Of a stretch of DNA of 64,000 bases, positions 57,259-64,000 are shown one piece after another. The stretch's first letter is position 1. Every line of letters begins with the position of its first letter. The stretch spans positions 310,850 to 374,849 of the forward strand of contig MU394081.1 of NCBI GenBank assembly GCA_022578605.1, written 5' to 3'. Below the pieces are notes generated by a model. It was given only the letters and a program-made list of their open reading frames with translations, did not search any database and was not told the origin of the DNA. Source of the DNA: Camillea tinctor (lineage: Eukaryota; Ascomycota; Sordariomycetes; Xylariales; Xylariaceae). Both the position numbers and the translations under genes were made by a program.

Positions 57259-60200
57259 TCATGGTCGAGGCGATCGCTTCCGAGGGGGTTGACCTACACG
57301 TCCACGTCTAGAATTGACCGGCTGTTCTTGCATGTAGGCCACGTTTGGCATTCCGTTGCCATATCCGTAACCTCCCATGCCCATGCCCATGCCGAATCCG
57401 GGCGGCGCAAAGCCGGCCGGGGCACCAGGAGGCTGGATTGGGCTGCCGTTTGCCACATTCTGGCCACGGTACTGGTCAATGGAGGGACTAGAGTTATTGA
57501 AACCACCGTAGCCCGCCTGCATAGGTGGGTAGTAGTTGTTCATCGGTGGTGTCCCCCGCGACAGCATGTTTTGCTGATACTGCAACTGTTGAAGGTTGAC
57601 AGGTGCCATCGACCCGTTGGGTGCATTGAACATTGGACCCTGGGGCCCGTATGAGGGGTATTGGGGCATCGCAGGCTCTACGCTCTCGCTTCGAGGTACC
57701 GCAAATCCGCTCATATCATAGCCCGGAGTATTGCTGGCGGGGTTCAGAGGGTTTAAGTATTGGTTGTTAAATTGGGAATTCTGCTGGACCGCGGCATTGT
57801 TTGCTGCTTGGTTTTGCTTCGAAGCCGGCCGCTGCCTCTCTCCCGAAGCGTTGCCCCCTACGGAGTGATCGCGAGACCCTCCGCCGCCCCCACCGTTACG
57901 TGTTGAAAGACCAACCTCGTCCATAAGTCTCTTGTACCCCTGATTAGGCTGAGCCTTGATGCGAACCAATACGTTCTTCACATTTTCTACAACTTGACTT
58001 CTGATGCTCTCATCGAAGAATGGAGTGGTAAGCACCTTGAAGATCAGAGTGGCACCGCAGGCATGGTCACTGAGAATGGCTTCCAAGATCTGGTCCTTTG
58101 GTGTGAAGAAGAGGGCTTTCAGAATGGTGTCGCGTGCGTCTGCCTCTGCTTTCTGGTTAATAACCTTGAGTACGGTGAGATATGCGACTTTGTGGGTGCA
58201 GAGATGAACCAAGTATGGAACAAGCTGAGGAGCCAACACGCTGCGTCGCTGAGGGAAGGTGCAGGTGTCTAGGAACCAGGTCAGGAGAAGAGCTCCATTG
58301 GCATTGGTAGCAAGTTGGACACTGTGAAGGGCAATGGCAGCTGCTAGCATCCTCTGCTGGTCCTTGGTAGCGTGGTGGCTCTCGAGACATGCTCTCATGG
58401 CTCGGGCACCATACCTGCCCTGGGCAATTTCCCACATTCTGCTAAGCATGGTTTCGAAGATGAAGTCGTTAAAAGGCGAGCCGAACTTCAGGCAGCCCTG
58501 GAGGACGTAGTTGCCATATTGATCTAGGAACAACGGAATGGTGTACGGCCGAAGATGCTCAACAATTAATCCCATCTGGTTTCGTGTCTTGCAAACATCG
58601 ATGATCTTCTGTGCTGCCCAGGTTCCATTCTTGTGCACGCCGATTTCAGCCATGTGTGGAGCAATCTCAGCAAGCATGGCATCCCGAAGGTCATCTGAGC
58701 AGTGCTCGAATAGTTTTTGGACAACTGTGTTGCCTAGATAGTCTGATGATAGTTCAGCAATTTCCGGGAGCATGTCTACGGCAATGTTCTCGATCTCGGC
58801 CTGAGACAAGCTTTGGTTGTCGATACGCTTTCGGATATCCCTGAGCTTCGGGGCATCGTGAACACGAGTGTGAGTAGGCTCTCTAATCGGAGGGATTTCG
58901 TCGACAAAGGTAGTGAACTGAATCGCAGACTGCAGGCTGTGGGAAATTCTGAAAGCATCTTCGTCTGTAGCCCCAAAGGACTTGACAATCTGAGTGATAT
59001 CGCCGGTCATTTCATGTAGCGGAGGGATCACCGGCGCGGCATTAATAGGACTTGAAGCAGCTCCCGTGCCATCAGCAGCCGAGTTCGCGGCATTAGAAGC
59101 ATTGGCATCTTGGCCCTTTCCAAATGGATCAGGGCTTGGGCTGGGGAAGACACCGTCGTGGCCGGGGGTGTTCGAAGCGGAAGGAGGCTTAGCAAAGTTG
59201 ATGCGAATGGGACCAGCTCCCGGGAAGATCTCTTTGCCATTCATACTAGCTTTAGCCGAGATAGCGCTATCGACTCTCTCAAAGTTAACAAAGCCACAGT
59301 TTTTGTGGGTGAGCACTCTTGCAGAGAGGATGGGCCCATGTGATTTGAACATCTCGGTCAAAGTTGACGTGGTGGTAGAGGTCGGAATACTACCAAGCCA
59401 TAGAGCACTTGTTGGTCCTTCCAGACCAGCTTCTTCCGCTGTTAGCAGGCCATTGTTGCGGCTGTTCGACCTGCCCAAGCTCATCGCAGCAACAGCAGTG
59501 GGGAGATCTTCATATTCCTTCTCGTTCGGTAGCTGGATCTCGGCAGCAGTTATGGAGCTATCAAGGCGGGAAGGAGTGGGGTAGTAGTTCCGCATGAGCC
59601 TCGAACCTGCTCCCTGAAGCTCGAGGACACCGGCTGTTCGTGCTCGAGGTCTAGTAGCTGAAGCCTGCGAAGCGAAAGACTGGAGACTCTGCACAGCTAA
59701 GTTATGGCTGTGGATAGCGGCATTAGTAGCCGCAAGCTGATCTTGCAAATGCGCGGCATATTGATCCTCTATGGTTAAGTCGTCGTCATAGGCGTCGTCC
59801 TCCTCATCCGCGTATTTGTCCTTGTTGTTCACCGAGTAAGATCGGAACCGGTTGGATTGCTTGGTGAAGTCGGCCAAATGGGGTAGATAGGAGGGAGTGG
59901 CAAGCTGAGCACGAGCGGGTTGCGGGGTCTCGGCTAGACCTAAGTAGTCCAGAGTTCTCATATGAACATCGTTCTCGCCAGCGCCATCTTTCGACATGGC
60001 AGATTGGGCTGGAGAACTAGGTCCATTGGATCCAATGCTTGCAATGCTCGCAAGCGTATTGCCTCTTTCACGACCGGGGGCATTCCACGTGCTGAAAACC
60101 GAGGGTCCAAAGGGTGAACTAGAGCCTGGGCCATGGGCAAATGGACTACGCTGGGGCATAGAACCAGCACGGAGTCTAGACAGGAGAGTCGAAGATCGCG

Positions 60201-60852
60201 GTGGTTCGGGAGTTTCGCCCAAACCAGGCGAGGGGGTCTTGAATGGGCTTTGGGAAGGGGTTGGACGGGAAGATTGGGATGACTGAGCAGCAAGTGCCGG
60301 GACACTAAGAAGACCATTTCCGATACCACCGGGAGGGAATCGTGACGGGACCGTACCGGCTCTCGCACGCCTCGTCGATGGCAAACTCTCGGGAGTGGGC
60401 AGCTGGGTAAAGTCTGGGAAACCATCGGTTGGTGACTCGGGAATATTCTCCCGAAGGGGGGTGGAGTTGCCGCTGGTAGGCGGACCACCCCATGGATTTA
60501 CTGGCAAGCCAGGAACGCCTTCTTGGGCTTGGATTTCTCTAGCTCTAGAAGGGCCATCTTGTTAGCTATGATCCAAGAGGGAAAGAAAAGGAGAATAAGA
60601 TATAACTTACCTCTTGGAGAAGAGTCTGCTCGCGCCAGTCGTATCGTGCGATGGAGAACCTGCCCCAGATCGCGAGGTACCTGCCATCTTGCTGGTGGGA
60701 TTCATGACGCCCGACAGACCAAACGGAGACCTGATGGCGGACGAGCTAGACGACTCGACAGGCGATACGTTAGCAGTAGGTGAATTAGAACGCTGACCGT
60801 TGGACTTGGATGGGTAACCAATAGTCAGGTGTTCGGATCTAGCAGTTGACAT
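57259..60852 (-). CDS. RRM plus PUF-repeat RNA-binding protein (Jsn1/Puf2 type)
   Basis: Cytoplasmic mRNA-binding regulator. Two exons: 60852-60611 and 60544-57259, giving 1175 aa; exon 2 has an in-frame alternative acceptor at 60538 that drops two residues. Start MSTARSEHLTIG. The first ~450 residues are Ser/Pro-rich with HMRTLDYLGLAETPQ near 280 and an acidic stretch near 330. RRM about 460-535 (ALWLGSIPTSTTTSTLTEMF, then CGFVNFERVDSAI). PUF repeats about 645-940; DYLGNTVVQKLFE, HKNGTWAAQKIID and DQYGNYVLQGCLK keep the Asn/Gln pattern, while later repeats (GRYGARAMRACLE, NANGALLLTWFLD, DHACGATLIFKVL) are degenerate. The tail is Gly/Asn/Pro/Met-rich with an RRGRVGQPPRKR end. RRM plus PUF is the architecture of yeast Jsn1 and Puf2. 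Confidence 0.92.
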
Positions 60853-61709
60853 TATCGATTATACATCCGACCCTCATCAGGGAGAGGCAAAACTATAAGA
60901 ACTCTCCACCACGGATGGTAGTATAGGGCGATTAGCTCCGTACAGCGCAGGTAAGCTGCGAAGACGAAGTTATTTTGTTTTTTAGTAAGGAAGATCGAAT
61001 TGACGTGGTGTCAAGCTGGCTGACAAGATTTTTCTTCAACGTTGCTCGGGTGGATCGACGATCGGGTCTGCTTCTTCTGATTCTAAATTATGTCGTCGCA
61101 CACGAGGCAATAGTAGAAGAATTGCCAAAAAGGAATGAAGTAGTCGAAGGTAGTAATCCCACAAATCTCTTTTGGGGTTATTACAATTGGATGAGCGACC
61201 GGGACTAGGTCGAAGTCTCTCTAGGTCAATGCTATGCCGTCTCGAAAATAGCAATAAAATAAAAATCCCTGTGGGAAGGGGGATGGATGCGAGTTGAATT
61301 GAAAGAGTGAAAGACGACGTCTCGAGTCTAGTCGGGATGTAGCCAACACCTCAGTTAGGACAAATATATGCTGCGAGTGTGCTATTTTCCTTTTTATTGT
61401 TTCTTTTCTTCTTTTTTCTCTCTCTTCTTTTTTGACACACTCACAAACTCCCCTCAAGCCGTAGATGAACTAGGGAAGAATGTAGGAGGAAAGAAAACCA
61501 AATGACCAAACTGATCGAAATCAATATACAGGCTCCATTAGTGATCTAAAAGATCTAGGTGACGAAATATGAAGGGGGATGGGGGGGGAAGAGGGGGGGA
61601 AGAGCCTGGAGAAAGGAAGAAAAAAAAAAGGGAAGAAGTTGTTGTTGGTGGAGTTGAAGGAGTGAGGTGTTCCAATCCAGGAGATGGGGACAATTGGAGT
61701 GGGAGAGAG

Positions 61710-61731
61710 AAAAAAAAAAAAAAAAAAAAAA
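61710..61731. repeat. Homopolymer A run of 22
   Basis: Twenty-two consecutive A within a purine-rich stretch about 860 bp upstream of the PUF-gene ATG. Read directly; the length is prone to sequencing error. Confidence 0.85.
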
Positions 61732-61980
61732 GAGAAAAAGGGAATAAAAAAAAAAGCTTGGTGGTGGTTGTGGTGGTTGGTGGGGAGGGGAAAAGGATGG
61801 CAAAATAGGTCAGAGGTCCCTTCAAAGTACCTAGTGTACCGAACTTTAGGTACCGTGCCTACTTTAGATACCCTGACCTACCTTACTTTTACCTCAACTG
61901 CCTATAATTACCTAAAGGTCCCGCCACTGAGCTAACTGGACCATTGGGCGGATTGCGTAGTTGCTCAGGTAAACTCGGAG

Positions 61981-62024
61981 TTTTTTACTGGGTTTTTACT
62001 GGGTTTTACTGGGTTTTACTGGGT
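61981..62024. repeat. TTTTACTGGG tandem repeat
   Basis: Four tandem units of TTTTACTGGG, the first two lengthened by extra T, in the PUF-gene upstream spacer. Read directly. Confidence 0.85.
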
Positions 62025-63357
62025 TCTGCTTGATTCAACGTAGCGCTGTTAGTGGTGGCTAGTACTAAAGCAGTAGTCAAACAGTCGGGGGCTGGCGCCA
62101 ACGAACCGAGAAAGTCGACCTGTGAAACAACGGGGTTCTTTTGATTCTCTCCCTCTTCCCACCGTTGGCAACAGCCAATTGATACTTGTTATCCTGCTAT
62201 TAGTTGCCTGCTATGCAATACACTTAGAGATTTGCTACAAACTGTACGTATAGGTAAAGGTATAGGTATGGCACGGTAGAGGATGGGTTCCGATATCCCC
62301 ATTATTTGAATTGTCATCAGAGCGCAGTGACATAACGTAAGTGACCTCTCGACCAATAAGTAACTTGTCTGATTCTCTAGTCCTCGACAGAGCAGGGATC
62401 AGCAAAGCGCACATCATTGGCGACTCCTCTTCTTCCCTCCTTCTCCTCTCTCCTCTCTCGTCTCCTCTTCTTGCTCCTCTCTTTTTTTTTTTTTCTCTCT
62501 CTGCTAGGTTACTTGCTTATTCTTTTTCTCTCTGATAATTTTCTCTCTCTTTCTTCTCATACATCTTTCTAAGAGAAATAGGACAGGTTGTGGCAATAAT
62601 AAAAAAATAGTTATACTGGGTTAGGTTAGGTCCACTATTTTAAGTACTACATACATACTCAGTTGGTGGAATACATATAACGGCGTGCTCGCTTATAGGA
62701 TCAGTGGATGTCTAGTAACTAGGTTAGCCTAGTCTCAAAGAAACTACTTAACCTACTTACTCACTTACTTACATATATCAATTCCAATATTAACATAACA
62801 TACTAAGTATATAGATTATGGCAAATATACCTACCTACATCACAACATACGTATGTACCCTGCCCTGCCCTATCCTATCCCATCCTACGTGCAACCGGTT
62901 CTTGGTTCGATCTGCTTTCCTGTGGTGCTCTGTGCCGGCCGGGGAGTGGGGAGGGCGTCTTAGACAGACTTAAACGGTTTCCCACACCCCACTGTAAGTG
63001 ACGTTCCTATACGTCTGTAGGTTACGTGACTAATCTAATTGCCCTCCATCACAATCCAGCTTGATACCTGTTCTTTAACTTGTTCTTGTTCTTGATCTTG
63101 TTCTTGTTCTCGTTGTGCTTTGTCCTGTCTTGTTTAGTCTTGTATGTGATGTAACGATATTTGATGGGTCCTCTTGAGATCTTGGCCTTCGACTACCTCA
63201 AATGTTAACGTGAGAGATAAGAGGTATGCATATGTCCATCAATGACCTCGGGATATACCTCTATTACAATATGTGTCTACATACTATGTACTTACATAGC
63301 GTCAAGTACATAGTGGTACAAGGTATGTAGCTAGTTGAGTAGTGTAGTCGTAGTAGA

Positions 63358-63376
63358 TAGGGTAGGGTAGGGTAAG
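63358..63376 (+). repeat. TAGGG short array (telomere-like, G-quadruplex-prone)
   Basis: TAGGGTAGGGTAGGGTAAGG: three GGG runs plus a GG run with two- to three-base loops. It resembles but is one base shorter per unit than the TTAGGG telomere repeat. Read directly. Confidence 0.7.
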
Positions 63377-64000
63377 GTCTAACATGGAAGTACAGTACTT
63401 ACCTAGTTCTCCCCCCTTCCTCTCCCCCTTCTAGAAGATCGGGAGAGCCTTGGTTATTCAAAACGGGACATAACTTACATAGGTACCTAGGTTAGCCTAC
63501 ATGGTTACCCCTAATTGTTCCAGGTGCCAGTCCAAGTGCCAGGCATAACCAAGCCAGATATAGTAGCATAGCAAAATAGAGAGAAATAGCTTCAGGTAAA
63601 TGAGTGAACACGCAAGGCGGCTGCCGAATCCGGGGTACGCTAAAGCCCTAACCAGACCATTTTTTCCCGCAAAAGAGATGAGGAGGGGATGGGGCCAAGC
63701 TCCCACCAAGCTCCCACCCCCATCCATCCATCATATCCCAGAAACTCCGGGTTTCGCAAGTTCAACCTAGGTTACAAGTATTCATCACTACTAGCTAAAG
63801 GCGTAAGTAACATAAAAGAATGGGCAAAGCCGGGAATCCCATACTAGCAGTTATATTCGTTGTTGTGTCTTACGAAACCTGTTTGCCATCGTACGTTTTA
63901 TCAGTGAGATGTGCACGTTGTCCAACTACCCGATCTTAGCTAGGTTAAGTTAGCTTAGCCAACTTGACAGATCATACAGATATATAACCTTAGTGTTAGA

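Larger units (their letters stand above)
60853..64000. other. Gene-free 3.1 kb spacer to the window end
   Basis: Promoter and leader of the PUF gene, then AT-rich sequence. Contains a purine-rich stretch with a 22-A run (61710-61731), a decamer array at 61981-62024, pyrimidine-rich 62420-62570, TTGTTC-type repeats near 63080-63115 and a G-run array near 63359. Frames such as 61538-61825 minus are low complexity. No gene accepted. Confidence 0.55.

Noticed and set aside
62910..62930. GGTTCGATCTGC, resembling a tRNA T-loop
   Set aside because: No complementary acceptor or anticodon stems around it on either strand.
1..64000. Secondary-metabolite gene cluster or mobile element
   Set aside because: No polyketide synthase, NRPS, terpene synthase, P450, transposase or reverse transcriptase motifs were seen; all recognised genes are housekeeping.

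Overview
The window is nuclear DNA of a filamentous ascomycete (Pezizomycotina, most likely a Sordariomycete). Nearly all genes are eukaryotic housekeeping genes. Introns are mostly short (about 50-270 nt), with GTATGT/GTAAGT/GTACGT donors, CTAAC-type branch sites and YAG acceptors. Spacers are AT-rich and carry many TACCTA/TAGGTA words. I see no transposon, CRISPR array, tRNA or rRNA. Exon boundaries below were joined by hand from reading frame and family conservation, with no transcript data.

Layout: SIN1/AVO1 TORC2 subunit (-, 582-3223); PRCC-like protein (+, 3812-5050); unknown fungal protein (-, 5778-7748); 3.9 kb gene-free spacer; giant USP34-type deubiquitinase (-, 11646-19496); 3.4 kb spacer; POP3 (+, 22905-23805); unknown disordered protein (+, 25026-26132); NOC3 (-, 26915-28939) divergent from NIP7 (+, 29409-30893); glutamate 5-kinase PRO1 (-, 31521-33422) divergent from ATP23 (+, 33937-34847); Aurora kinase (-, 35521-36854); SNF5/SFH1 (-, 38554-40931) divergent from the EBP1/Cdb4 homologue (+, 42127-43720); Rco1-like double-PHD protein (+, 45785-50011); cytosolic leucyl-tRNA synthetase (+, 52582-56035); RRM-PUF protein of the Jsn1/Puf2 type (-, 57259-60852); 3.1 kb spacer to the end.

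Many genes serve growth and translation: rRNA and 60S assembly (POP3, NOC3, NIP7, Cdb4/EBP1), tRNA charging (LeuRS), mRNA control (PUF) and TORC2 signalling (SIN1). Chromatin and mitosis form a second theme (SNF5, Rco1, Aurora). This is not a biosynthetic cluster, and I found no undescribed multi-gene system.

The most useful observations are: (i) the NOC3/NIP7 divergent promoter, where both genes carry ATCTCATC (PAC-like GATGAGAT) 16-18 nt before their ATG in the same orientation, with an RRPE-like AAAATTTT between them; (ii) NIP7, where the only good exon-6 donor leaves one extra G, so canonical splicing breaks the frame; (iii) sharply bounded GC3-rich islands inside several genes; (iv) spacer-specific TACCTAGGTA palindromes; (v) in-frame tandem splice acceptors in three genes.
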